Source: Haliotis asinina
Lineage: Eukaryota > Mollusca > Gastropoda > Lepetellida > Haliotidae
Length of the DNA: 64,000 nucleotides
Reading direction: 5' to 3'
NCBI RefSeq assembly: GCF_037392515.1
Contig: NC_090281.1
Location: 49,328,645 to 49,392,644 of the forward strand
The translations under genes were made by a program, and so were the position numbers. How positions within the stretch are numbered: the first letter of the stretch is position 1; the number at the start of each line of letters is the position of its first letter. The notes under the pieces are model-generated. The model had not been told where the DNA came from and made no database searches. It was given only the letters and a program-made list of their open reading frames with translations. Shown piece after piece: positions 51,501 through 63,200 of this stretch.

Positions 51501-52153
51501 CAAGATAATCCAGTGATCAACAACATGAGCATCAATCTGCGCAATAGGGAACCGATGCCATGTGTCAACCAATTCAGCCTGACCACCAAATCCTGTTAGT
51601 CGCCTCTTACGACAAGCATAGTCGCCTTTTATGGTAAGCATGGGTTGCTGAAGGCCTATTCTATCCCGGGACTTTCACGGGTATCATCGAATAACTCAAC
51701 TGGGAAACGATGACAATGTCAACTAAGTCAGCGAGTCTTGAGTTACTGGAGACCAGTTGTAACCAAATAAGAGCCATATGGTTCATCTAGTTAGACTGAC
51801 ATCAACAACATAATGCACTTCATTTGGATATCGGATACAAGATATCACAAGTAATTAAGTAGTGAACACCTTACTGAGTAGTAATACTCATACAGAACTA
51901 GATATCTTTGAAATGACTTGAAAGAAGCCTATCACATCTGTAGTTTAGAAGTTGCCAGTAAACGAAAACAGCAACATACGAAGACACTTTGTCGCACATC
52001 GGAACATTTAAAGTTACTTTCATCATAACACTTCATATCCGTACCAAGCAGGGTGCCAATAACTCGTTTGGAGTCTTCATTTCTTCGTTCGTACGAATCA
52101 ACAATGCTGAAAAGGACCACTGGATGAACCCGGCACACGAGGTGAGTCGCCAT
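45536..52153 (-). CDS. EIF3F: Eukaryotic translation initiation factor 3 subunit F, complete
   Basis: Eight exons on the - strand give 274 residues: 52153-52045 (ATG), 50431-50361, 49997-49918, 48715-48578, 48160-48069, 46817-46681, 46422-46309 and 45619-45536 (stop TAA). All junctions are GT-AG with matching phase. The MPN domain starts at once ([25 protein letters not shown]), then [39 protein letters not shown] and [14 protein letters not shown]. The C-terminal helices end [17 protein letters not shown]...QLALNEKL. As usual for eIF3f, the JAMM zinc site is degenerate: there is no proper HxH-x7-SxxD. The roughly 80-residue Ala/Pro-rich N-terminal extension of the mammalian protein is absent, so the protein starts at the MPN domain. 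eIF3f joins eIF3h and eIF3m in the eIF3 core that brings mRNA to the 40S ribosome. Confidence 0.97.
45768..46034 (+). mobile_element. SINE family B, full copy with 10-bp duplication
   Basis: Runs from CCTGTGAAGGTTCCGGGGTA through AGGCGACTAACGGGATCGGG, TGTTGATCACTGGATTGTCT and GACCGTTGCCATATAGCTGG to ACTCACTC. Flanked by TGATAGTGAA (45758-45767 and 46035-46044). In the last EIF3F intron. Confidence 0.9.
46462..46545. repeat. Short 21-22-bp tandem repeat in EIF3F intron
   Basis: Four units of the type CTGAAAAGATGTTCTTCACAC, imperfect. Confidence 0.75.
47155..47250 (-). mobile_element. Family A SINE, 3' part
   Basis: GAGTGAGTATGGCTTTATGCC, then GACACCAGAAATGGGCTTTG, inverted. In an EIF3F intron. 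Confidence 0.65.
47728..47822 (-). mobile_element. Family A SINE, head only
   Basis: CCATGTGGGGAATTGAAGC and TTTAACCACTAGGCTACCCC are the reverse complement of the box-B and box-A regions. The body is missing. Confidence 0.7.
49138..49215 (-). mobile_element. tRNA-like SINE head beside the 78-bp minisatellite
   Basis: The - strand carries TGGTGTATTGGTAAGAGTGTC (box A) and AAAGGTTCAATCC (box B). Its box-A end recurs in every unit of the neighbouring array. Confidence 0.55.
49191..49479. repeat. 78-bp minisatellite in EIF3F intron
   Basis: Nearly four almost identical units (ACACTCTTACCACTAAACCA, CAGGCAGTCATCATTGATGG, then AAAAAATATGAACAATTATC). 78 is 26 codons, which keeps one + frame open. 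The unit includes the box-A end of the neighbouring tRNA-like SINE. Confidence 0.95.
49617..49895 (-). mobile_element. SINE family B, young copy at the EIF3F exon 3 donor
   Basis: Full copy with a perfect 13-bp duplication TATGAATGTTTGA (49604-49616 and 49896-49908). The right duplication ends 10 bp from the end of EIF3F exon 3 (49918), so the element sits just inside the 5' splice site. Confidence 0.92.
50522..50610 (-). mobile_element. Family A SINE, diverged 3' part
   Basis: GTGAGTTCAGTTTTATGTCAC and ATCAGAAATTGGTTTCACAC, inverted. In an EIF3F intron. Confidence 0.55.
51325..51760 (-). mobile_element. SINE family B, older copy split by a nested copy
   Basis: The left half (51325-about 51446: TATATGGTGGCAATCTGTAA, GACAAGACAATCTAGTGATT) and right half (about 51690-51760: CTGGGAAACGATGACAATG, AAGTCAGCGAG) are continuous in the family consensus and interrupted by the copy at 51447-51687. 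Confidence 0.8.
51447..51687 (-). mobile_element. SINE family B, nested inside an older copy
   Basis: AGTGAGTGAGTGAGTTTACTG start and CGGGACTTTCACGGGTATC end. Flanks CATTGATTAA and CATCGAATAA are a likely mutated duplication. Confidence 0.8.
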
Positions 52154-54203
52154 TTTGGAGGAAAAGAGAGAGCTATGATGTTAATGGTAGTAATTCGCGC
52201 CTTGCAATATTCCATTATAAACATTGTGTAATCAGTCAAATAATGTTGTTACGATTTCTACAAAACATTTTGACGCATGGTTTTACCTTCTATTTAATGT
52301 TTTTTAACAAGTTGTTTTGAAGCTTCCATTTACTGCGGTACAACAAGACTCTGAAAATTGATTTCCGGCTTAGAATAACTTTCAGTGTTTTTCACTGCAT
52401 AATGCAAACATAGCACCACGCTATTTGTTGGGCGTCGTCGTATAGTGATACAATTAACATTTGGTTATAGGTTTGTACGATTATCATTATTCAAACTGTA
52501 ACTCATCAAAGTAAAAGTTCTCCATGACGTGCGACTATAGCTACTAGGTATCACATGTGAGTGTGGAAGGCTCACAGTCCTGAACACATGAGTGACTCAG
52601 GTGTTATGACAAACTCAGCTCTCGATGTTAATAACAGTTTTTATTTCTCATGTCTTATATAGAGCTTGGGACAAAGCTGTTACGATTTTCTTGTTATGGT
52701 TAAAGAATGCATACAGCATACATTATAATTTAACGGCGTTGAATGGGCAATGATAAATATTTAATGTTCTCAGAGTGCTTACTTTCGGAATTACATTTCG
52801 TTTGCAAAAACACATCTCCATGGACATATGGTATCTAGAAGGCAGTATTGTAAATAAATGTCAAAATAATGTGTTCAGATGAAGTTCACATTCTTTTGAT
52901 TATGAGGTAAGTTGCTTGCAAAGTTCTCCTATTGGTGCTATGGTAGCATTCTGCCAAAAATCAGAAGCAATGAATATTCGGGAGATCCATGTGAATCTTT
53001 GAAGATTTTGTGATAGTATTTAATTTGTAACACTAGATTTAAGACAAGGACGAATTAACTTTCAGTATGAACACTGTTTTATGAATGTATTGATTTGGTT
53101 TGCTCATGGCATGGATGCCTCCCGCAGTGGTTGTGACTTGTTTTATGTTTGCTTGTTCATGTTATAGGGGTGACAAATTCATAAACAAAAGTATAAGCAA
53201 AATCACCTTTTGTTTGGAATTGACACCAGTTACTTAGCTTAAATGTGAAAGTGTTACAGTGTGACAGGACAAGTGTATGTTAAAATAATTCCAAGAATAT
53301 GATGCAGATTAAATTCCATAATAACTATCAGTTTGTTTATAATTTTCCCCTTGAAATATTATTTTTTAACTCAAATAAAACACCTCTATTCCAAATATTA
53401 ATTGCTTGAGTACATAGTAAAATATGGTGTCTGTTGATTGTCATTATGTACCAATTAATGTAATTCTAGCAGAAATGTTGTATGCATCAATACATTACAA
53501 ACAATTATGAAAGAATACTTATTTGAATGTTGATTGATTTAAGGAAGAATGTGAAAAGCTTCGTGTTTTTATTTAAGTTGTTTGTCAACTAGAATATGGA
53601 TCAGTGAAAAACAAATCATAGAACTAGAAGGCTATTAGCTCTGGGTTGAATCCCCATGAATGCAGTGTTGTTATTTGTTTTTACCTGACAATGTGAAAGT
53701 CAAAGTTTTTGTTTACTCAACCTGATATGTTTTCAAAGACATTTTCTATATTCTTAGATGTAGTTCCTGGACACAGGTAACCCTTGTTGTAGAGATCAAA
53801 ACATTTGCTTATGCAGAATATTTTTATGTATTAATTCATGCAAATGATGAGCACCAGTCATGGCCGTCATGAAGTTTTGGATAAAAAATATGAACACTAG
53901 TTAATTGATAAGCAAAAAGAATCCTTTGTAATTTTGTTTGTCAATGCTGTACCATGGAACCACAAGTAAAAATTTGCTTTGAGTAACCTATGAGCATATT
54001 TGATTATTTTATAAGTGTTTCTTATGTTGTTCTGCTTGGTTCTTTTTAGTCCTTTAACAACGAAAGTTGGGTAAGAAATATCATGATAAAGCAAGTGGAC
54101 TTGTTGATGTTGCTACAAACCTTGATGTGAATCCTTTGCTCATGCAAACTTCACCATTGTTTGTACTTTCAATAATATCTTTCTGTTGTGTTGTTTGTTT
54201 TAG
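52154..54203. promoter_or_regulatory. Divergent EIF3F / NFRKB promoter region and NFRKB 5' leader
   Basis: The EIF3F ATG (52153, - strand) and the NFRKB exon starting 54204 face away from each other. The NFRKB ATG exon has an acceptor 28 nt before the ATG, so a non-coding first exon must lie upstream. GAG/GTAAGT at 52904-52912 is one possible donor. A four-codon upstream ORF (ATGGATACAAGGTGA) precedes the NFRKB ATG. No other gene seen. Confidence 0.55.
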
Positions 54204-54231
54204 TGCTACATGGATACAAGGTGATTTGCAA

Positions 54232-57200
54232 ATGGACTCGATGGATCCAGAAATTGATTCTGACGATGGCAACTGGCCTGAGTTCCAGGACTCCTCTGTT
54301 AGAACAGAGCGGTGTCTGTTTGGCCGAGAAGAGGTTCAGCTGCCTGAAGTTTTCATAGAACAAGTAAGTCCAAGCTAATGTCTTTTGAACTGGCCATATG
54401 AAATGTACCATAACTGAATTAAGGAGGCTTTTCAACACAGTTACATACTTAAAATGTCTTCAAGGTATTTTGTCGAATTAGACCCATGTTTTTGTGATAC
54501 AAAAGGTTCATTTTGATGTTATTTACTCAATGTTGGGAGTTCCATATGTTATAGTCAGGTTGATGGTGAACAATGTATCACCTACATCAAAAGGCCATAC
54601 CATTAGTCTTACATGATGTCAAGGTCTTAATTTGATTTTTCTTTCAAGAACTTTGCTTTTAACAAAGGAAACTGTGACAGCCGAATGTTATTAAGTACTT
54701 GGAATTGTTGGAACAATCAGAATCCAAAAAAAGTCATCCATTTAGGATTAAATTACATGATAAGTAGCAAAAATTATGTGCAAGTGTAAAGTTACGTTTT
54801 TTTAGTTTTTACATGTGGCCTTCAGGTTCTCATGGTTAAACATAATTAAGGTGTTACCTCCCTTTACATCCCACTCTGTGTAACATCTGGTATCTTTTGA
54901 CACTCGAAGTTTGTTGATATCTTTATATTCCTTCCCTTCAGTGTTCTGTATGTCTGATGGTGTGCTAGTGACACTCAGAGCAGAGGTTATACTTTGGATA
55001 AATGGGTGTGATGTGATTGTGTATTCTGAAGGGCTGAGGTCATTGTGTGGTTTTGTCTGTTTTACTGTTGATCATTGTTGGATTAAATTAACAAAATTTT
55101 CTTGTGTCATGATACAAGTGGAATAATTGAAAAGACTATTTCAGTAACCATGACAATTGAAATATTTCTTTGTATGCTAACTGATGGCTTGTTTCTTTCA
55201 GAGTCATATATTTAAAGAAGTGTTATCACAGGAGATGTGGGACACGTCCCTTAGTGATGCACAAAAACAACATCTCATGGTAAGTTTCTTGCTTTTAATG
55301 GGTGCTGTTTTCAAGTGATCCAGGTTGTGATTCCAGTGTGAGGAATGTTTGAGTATCAGTTCCAATTAGATGAAGTTTATAACAAGTTATATGTATAGTA
55401 GATGTGTAACAATTTATGAAATCCACAGTATTCTTGCTACTAAGGGGCAGAACTGTGACACAGCTGGTCCATTAGCCTCATGTGCTACAATTTACTGTGC
55501 CTCCCTTGGACATCAGAAGCTTCTGATATGGCAGTCAAAGTAATCTTGCAGTGTCAGTATTATTTGTTACACTAAGTCTAACAAACCCTAGTCAGAGATC
55601 ATGTCTGGTAACCATTGAGATTGACCAATCAGAACACAGCTTACCAAATCACAAAAGTGGACATTCACACATACCTTTAGAACTTTAGCCATGAAACAGT
55701 TTATACCAGAATGATTCCAAATGCTACAGTCACTTCTGAGTGATACACAATGCGCATGCTACAACACTGTCAACAGTGTGTAAAGAGTTGCTGAAAATAG
55801 TGTTTTTGTCCGTATTCAATGTCAGCTTGCAGATATATTCGTTAGTGGTAACCATGTCATCAGTTTGCCCCAAGCGTATATAGTGCAGGTCAAATATGTG
55901 TGTTTAATGCAGATTTTCGTTTGTTGTTGTTTTGAGTGTGATCAGTGTCAGTGACAAGGGAATTTTGTGAATTTTGTCAAACCCTAAACATTAGCCGTTG
56001 TCTGATGTGGTAAATCCGTTCGTCCTTCTCGTGTTTGTTTGGACTGTCATAGGTCACTCCAAGGTTACCTGCCGTGACCTCCTACTAGGCTTTGTTAGAC
56101 GTGTAACGAATAGCTGTGACACTAAGCTTTCTTAGACTGATGATATGGGTTCTTCTCCCTGTTGATAATGATTTAGTGGCATTATTTCAGAAATTCCTGC
56201 CAAAGTTTCCCCAAAAAGATACTGAAGAAAAAGAAGAAACTGTCAGGTAATGTGTCACTTATTTTCTGTCTTTCAATTTTCTTGAAACAATTATTCCCTG
56301 TCCATTTGGAAGAGGCGACTAATGGGATTAGAAGATCAGGCTCACTAAATTGGTTGACGTACAGTGTCTATTCTATTGTTGCCCCCTTACGAAAACAGGA
56401 GGGGGGATTTGGAAAGTGTAGGGGGGAATACCTGTATTACCGTCTTTCAAAAAAGTGTGGATATACGAAAGTTATTGCAACCACCACCAGTGAAACTATT
56501 GCTCATTTTATTTTGGCTGCAATAGTCACATATCATAGCACCAAACGCATTTGGAGAGAGCCATGGCCATTCTTGCAACTATTTTTTTCTAAAAATCACT
56601 TGGTTTCAGTTTTTTAGAGTCGGAGGGACCGGAGTCAGTCTCAGGGTTTTGCTTGCTTTTCGATTCACATGTCTCCTTAACAGACGTATCGGTCTGGGGA
56701 GACATGGAGGACACTGTTGCTTTCTCAGTGGTATTTTGTGTAAAAAAGTCAGTTATTTTCATTCTTTTGCGTGTCGCCAAATTAACACAAACCGTTGTAA
56801 ATAAGAATTTCGTATTCATTTGTTGTCTGCAACTTCAAGTGATAATATTGTCTGATTTCGAAAACAAAGCTAAAACGAACTGATGTTCTAAAAACGATCG
56901 ATGAAACTGTTTTGCAAGTGCTGTACACAAGCAATATATGTTTAGAGTTCATTGTCTAACATTGTCAGTTAATTAATTAATTAATCAAATCATAACTTCA
57001 TTGAAAAATGTTATCTATTTTCATATTGATATGAATGGAATTTCGTTTCCCCAGTGCCGATAGTGGTTTTAACCAAGAGAGGTTACTCTGTTATGTTTAC
57101 ATGTTGTCACTCAAACTTGACTTTGTGGCCGACTCTGATTTACAAAGTCATTCCTTGTCAATATAAAGCTTTTTCCGTATGTTGATTGAAAGGTAGTTAG

Positions 57201-60200
57201 GGAGCGAAATACTATACCCAACAGTTTGTGCTCTGTTGTTTTTATGAGGCGCAATTTGATCATTATTAGCACAAATCTCGCAATCATGCATCCTAGAATT
57301 GTCTGACCCAGACTGGATTACTTACAGTCTGCTGCCATGTAGCTGGAATATGTGTGGTTATTATTTTAGACCTTTATTCGTACAATATTAGTTTGGGTTT
57401 TTTTTCACTTTTTATGCTCAAAAAGTGTATAAATTATGTTTTTCAGGAGATTATTCTCTGGTGATGAGTTTAAGTTTGGAAACCCATTAACACAGTTTCA
57501 GTCACAACTAAGAGGTAAGAAAACATTGTGGACACAGAAACCTTGCTAATCTGGAAACCTTTTACTCTGGGCACTTGGGGTGTGTTTCTTCAGAAACAAG
57601 GTTAATCAGAACCTGTTCCCCGTGTATAGATTGCCTCTATTCTGTGGTAAGAATTGCTGAGTGAAGCATAAAACAACCAATTGTCTGATACTATATGGGT
57701 CTCAGTTGTCTTCTTGATTGTAGCTTTTATGACAAGTGTTCATAATCTTGCATGTTTAGAAATACCATTAGGTCAGTTTCCCGTGAGCCATCAAAGTGCT
57801 GGTTTCAGATGGCTTCTACTCACCCGATATAGCAAGATACACTAATCTATGCAAGCAGTACAAATACCGGGAATACAAGTTTCGGCAGCAGCGGTACTAC
57901 TCAGCTCTACTCAAGGAAGTTATCCTGACAAGACAGGTATGTAGAACATTGTTCACTTTTACCATAGTTGCAATGGATACTTTAGATAATTTCTGGAACT
58001 GTGGTTACAGTGGGTATTGCAGGTACATAGTTCAAATGATATTCATGTAGATGATTGATTGGCATATTAGAATATGCTATATGAAGATCATAGAGATTTT
58101 TCTGGGTTACATCTTCTTGTTTTATTCTGGACCACAATGTTTCGAGGTTTGTTCTAGCTCCATCATCAGGTAGAACTGAACAGTAAGGTTTAACTGTACT
58201 TAAGGAGTGGTTTTTATTAGCCAGATAAGGGATTATAAATGAGCAAATGGATGAAAATGATGAAAGAATAATGAATCCACATACCATATTTTTAAAAAAA
58301 TTTAGCGGGTTCTGGAAGAAGTGGGTCAGGTCCCACCAGAACAGCCGATAAAATTGAAGAACACTCATGCCCCTCCACCTAAAGACAAGTCACTGGAACA
58401 CAAGGTCAAGAAGAAATATTCAAGGTCTGTGCTACTTTAATAAATGACTTTTACTTTACATAAAATCATATGGTAAGGGGTAGAGGTTGATTACAAAGAT
58501 TGTGATGAATTTTCAGCTTACACGTACAATAGTATAATATATGACCAGTTATTCATTCTGTTTGTTCTCGTTAATGACATATGAACTGAGGTTTTCCTCA
58601 TGTGTTGGTAGTAATAGACAGTGTGTACAGTAGACATGGCAGTCATATGTACCTGTTGTCATGGTTACAGGTTACTGAAGGAGGTGCGAGAAGAGTGTGA
58701 AGTTGATGAAACCTCCTCTGATGAGGAAGAGGAAGCTGTCAGTGAGTATATAGGGTGTTGTAACTGATGGTGCTGTAACAGTCCTCACTACCATATCCAT
58801 CAGTCTTGTTCCCAATATAAAATACTACAACGATTTTCACCCCCACAGGCAGATGTTAGCTTGGTGAAGGTTGTAATCCTTGAAAGCTTCATGCTTTGTC
58901 AGGATTGAATCTTTGACCTTGAATTTCATTAGCTACTAGCAAACAAGGATAGGTTAAACTGGTTCAGAGAAGTAGAAGAGAAGGTGTGCGGCAACGAGCA
59001 AATCCCTTTGGTTTGTGAAAGGGAGGGCAAATGTAGCCGAGGGCACATGCAGTGCAAGACGATGAAATAGATACCTTGCTTAGCTGCACATGCCTTGCTC
59101 ATAAGACTCTCACATGGTCAGTGTAGCAAGTCGGTAATATTTGGACAACCTGGGCCCCCTTCCCTGACAAGTGAAAGTGCCAATGGGTGGCACTCATACA
59201 TGCTGATGTGGATCAGTTCAGGTCAGTGCTCAGCTTATCCTTGTTTACCAGTAATTACTCTAACCTCTGGAGAATTTGAGTTGAAATAGACCCCCTATAG
59301 CATGTTACATTGAAAAATGGGGGACTGAATGGTTTGGATTGGACAGGCATGGTCACTTGCTTGATAGCATGGCCTTGCAGGAGTCCTTGGTTGTCTGATC
59401 TAGACCGTATAAAGCTTAGTGTTACTTGTCCCGAACTGTTCACAAATTAGGGCCTGGAAAGTGGGATAGCCTAGATTTTGCTTGTCATTCCAAAGACCCA
59501 AGTTTGATTCCCCACATCAGACAAGTACAATTTGTGAAGCCATTTCTGGTGTTCCTTGCTGTGATATTGCTGGAACATGGCTAGAAGCAGTATACACCTG
59601 AACTCATTCACTGTATTAGGGCCACTGAAAATGTTTTTGATCTTAACACTGAACGTATACACAAAGAAATTTAGATATTTGCTGAATGTGTCATTATACA
59701 AATTTATCAGCAGAAAGAACCCCTCTCCATTAATGCAGTGATCACAATGCTGTATTGTACGAACCCAGGTTAATGAATTGTGTTGACTCTTTTTTTTTAT
59801 GCTGTATCTCGTCAGGTCCGGTCCAGCGGAGTCGGAGACAGTTGTTCAAGTCTCTGGGTCCCATCCCCTCCCCTGAGCCGACCACGCCCAGTGTTCTGGC
59901 TACCTTTGCTGCCAAACCCCCAGTTGTCAATGGTGATGTTGCAGGTGAGTCATGACAATTACTGCTGACACGTTTCTTTCATTGAGAATATGTGTATCAA
60001 ACGTGTGTCTCAGGTGAGAATGTGTGTATGTGTTAGGAATGAAGATTTTATGGATGTCAACTTCTTTATATGAGAACACAACGTTTCGGAGTTAATGCTT
60101 ACTCCTTCATCAGGTGATTGAGAATGGGGTACAGAGCTATATTTATATGTACAGGTGAAGCAATAACAAAGTAACAAGTGGAATGACTTAACGAAAGCTG

Positions 60201-63200
60201 GAAGCCAGTATAAACAAGCGCTGATTGGAAACCGACAGTTATGATAACAATGATAGAAGCCAATGGTAATACATTACAGATGATGGGATATGTTTACATA
60301 ACACAGGTAGGGGGTAAGGACGATGTACATGATAGGAGAAAAGGGTGGAAGCCAATGGTGCATGATGTTTACATAACACATGATTGGGGATAAGGATGAT
60401 GTACATGACTGCATGAGGGTTGATGGGCATATAAAGAAGTTGACATCCATAAAATCTTCATTCTTATGCATTTCACTTCTAAATGCCCTTCAAAGACTTG
60501 TGTATGTGTTGTTTCAGGTGAGGATGAATGTATATTATCTATGTTCTGTATGAATATATGTACATAGAATCTGGTTTAGGTGGTAATTTGTGTATATATT
60601 GTAGTTCAGGTGGGAATGTGTGTATATAACGTGGTTTAGGTGAGAATGAATGCATATATTGTGTTTTTATGATGAGAATGTGTGTATATACAATGTGGTT
60701 TAGGTGAGAATGAATATGTAGATAGTGTTTCAGGATTAAATGAGATGAGTGTATTTCTGCTGTGTGTCTATGTAGTGTGTTGTTTAAGGTGAGCACATGT
60801 GAATGTAGTGTGTCTGTGTGTGTGTTTCAGGTGAGAATGGCAGCAGTGTGAAGCGTCAACGTCCCATCAGCCCCATGGAAGTTACAGAGGAGGACTTCCG
60901 TCAGATGATGAGGAGTCACAAGAGAAAGAAGGCTGATAATGTGGTAAGTGCACAGTAACTGCACACAACCTCTCCTGAGAGCGGTATTCTTGTTGAGGCA
61001 TGGTGAGCTAGATCTGTTTATCTGGTATCTGAAGTAACATAAGCAACCGCATGCTCAGACATACATGCAGTAATCTGAAATGTGACCTACCTCACTCACT
61101 CACTCACTCACTCACTGTGTTATGTATCAGACTATGTGGCTGTACAGTACCTGATATGGTTCTATATGTTGGCTAGCCCAGTATCACTCAGTATGAATGA
61201 ATACTTCCTGTTCCTTCACTGAATTGTTGTGTTTCAGGAGTTGCCGGAGTTGGACACACAGAACATCACGCTGCAGGACATTCTGTCTCGGTGTCAGGCC
61301 AACAAGAAGATCACTGCCAAAGCATCTCCTTCTTCAAGTACAAGTAAGTGGCGTTGATTTTAGGCTTAGCTAAGACTCTCCTGAATACACACCTGCATCA
61401 TTGCTGTGGTCTTCCCATCCCTGCATCCTGACCTGTGTAAATCATGTTTGAAGCTGTTTGGGAAGTTTGAAGGTTATACAGCTGATGACAACTTTGCTCA
61501 TAACATCAATCACTGTTTTCCCCCATTCTCAATTCTTCACTGGCTCTTTCACATATCCTGAATATTTCTGAGTGTGTCATTAATCAACAGACGTGCAAAC
61601 AATGCTCACATACTTGACCCAAATGTTTTATGTCATGACTGATTCTATTAGCTTCATCAACAGCAACAGCAGTAACCTCAGCAGCACCAACTACTCAAAC
61701 CTCACCAGTGTTGAAGAAAAAGATCAAGGGGAAGGATAGGGAGGAAAAGAAGGCCAAGAAGAAAATCAAGGCAGAGTCTGTGGATTCTGGCAGTGTGGAT
61801 GAGAGAGTTGCCTCCCCTTCCATACAGACGGCCAACACTGGGCTGGAGGTCCATCCGGATATCCTTACAAGGGAGGATGACACTGTGCCGGACTTTCCTT
61901 TACCTGAGTGAGTTTGCTGTTTAAATATTGGTTGGGAACACATTCTTCAATGAACCCTCATTCAATGAGCTCCATTTGCTTGATTTGTGTGCATTCTTGG
62001 CTGTGTCTACCAAAACCTTCCCTCTTGCACTGATTATGTAGATTTACATTTTACGTATTTGCCCATGGGCATTCCAGATTGGAGGGGCTGTGGGGTAGCC
62101 TAACCGTTAAAGCATCTTCTCATGATGCTTGGTTCAAATCCCCACATTGGTACATTGTGTGAAGCCTACTTTTGGTTTACACTGCCATGAAATGGCTGGA
62201 ATATTGCAGAAAGTTGTGTAAAACACCCAAACTCTCACTCACTCACTCACTCACTCACTCACTCACTCGCTCACTCCGTATTAGAATTGGTTGTAAGCGA
62301 ACATTTGTGTCAGACATTGTTATTTGGTTGGTAGCATTGTATACATTAAGGATTGTCTGTCTGGACAACAGCGATATGAATAAGAACGATAAGTGTTACC
62401 TGTTGTGAAATGTGCTGAACAAGCCCCACTTGTTTCCAGGTTTCACTTGTGACATCTTACCCTGACAGTGTTGATTGTTGTGGACAATATTAGTTACTGA
62501 TCATAAAAAAATCAGAAACAGTGGGTCATTAAACAAACAGACAAACAAACAAAGAGCCACACAGATAAAATATCTTACTTTCTTACATATCAGCTGTTGT
62601 AAGGTAGCTTACAGGACCAACAGAAATTTTACGGGAAAATATTGGAGAAATTTTCTTGGTCTATGGATTGGATGGGTCAGAGTACTGTAATGTTGATTCT
62701 GATAATTGTTTGGGCAAATACTGGGACAGTGGGGCAGCCTAGTGCTTAAAGCAATTGTTCGTATTGCCAAAGACGTGGCTTGATTACTCACATGGGTGCA
62801 AATCTGAAGCCCGTTCCAGTTGTCCCCACCATGATATTGTCAGAAATTTGCTGAAAGTGGTGTAAAACCATAGTCACACACTCACTCTTGCATAAGTTGC
62901 AAGTAATGTGGCCCATGATGATCTTTGACTCGTGTATCTCATGCTTTTTGTATAGAACAAAGGCCTTCAGCAGGGGTTAAAAAGTCCCATTGCCTAATGC
63001 TTTCTTCCGGTCACTTGCCCTGTGGCAAGTGGCTTTTAAAAAACATGTTGAACCTCTACTTCGAGTTCATCTTAAGCATCTTGGCTATTTGGCTATTTGT
63101 GTCCATACTATTTCTAGTATATATAGGAACACGTGAGTGGTCTGACTAACAAATAAAATGACATTGTTTTGATTTGTAGAGACAAATGAGTCTTGAGCTT

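Noticed and set aside
53640-53690. tRNA-like box B (GGGTTGAATCCCC)
   Set aside because: No matching box A at the right distance and no cloverleaf; perhaps a SINE scrap.
59742-59930. ORFs around the exon at 59816 in other frames
   Set aside because: Shadows of the NFRKB exon; only the frame starting SPVQRSRRQLF joins in phase.
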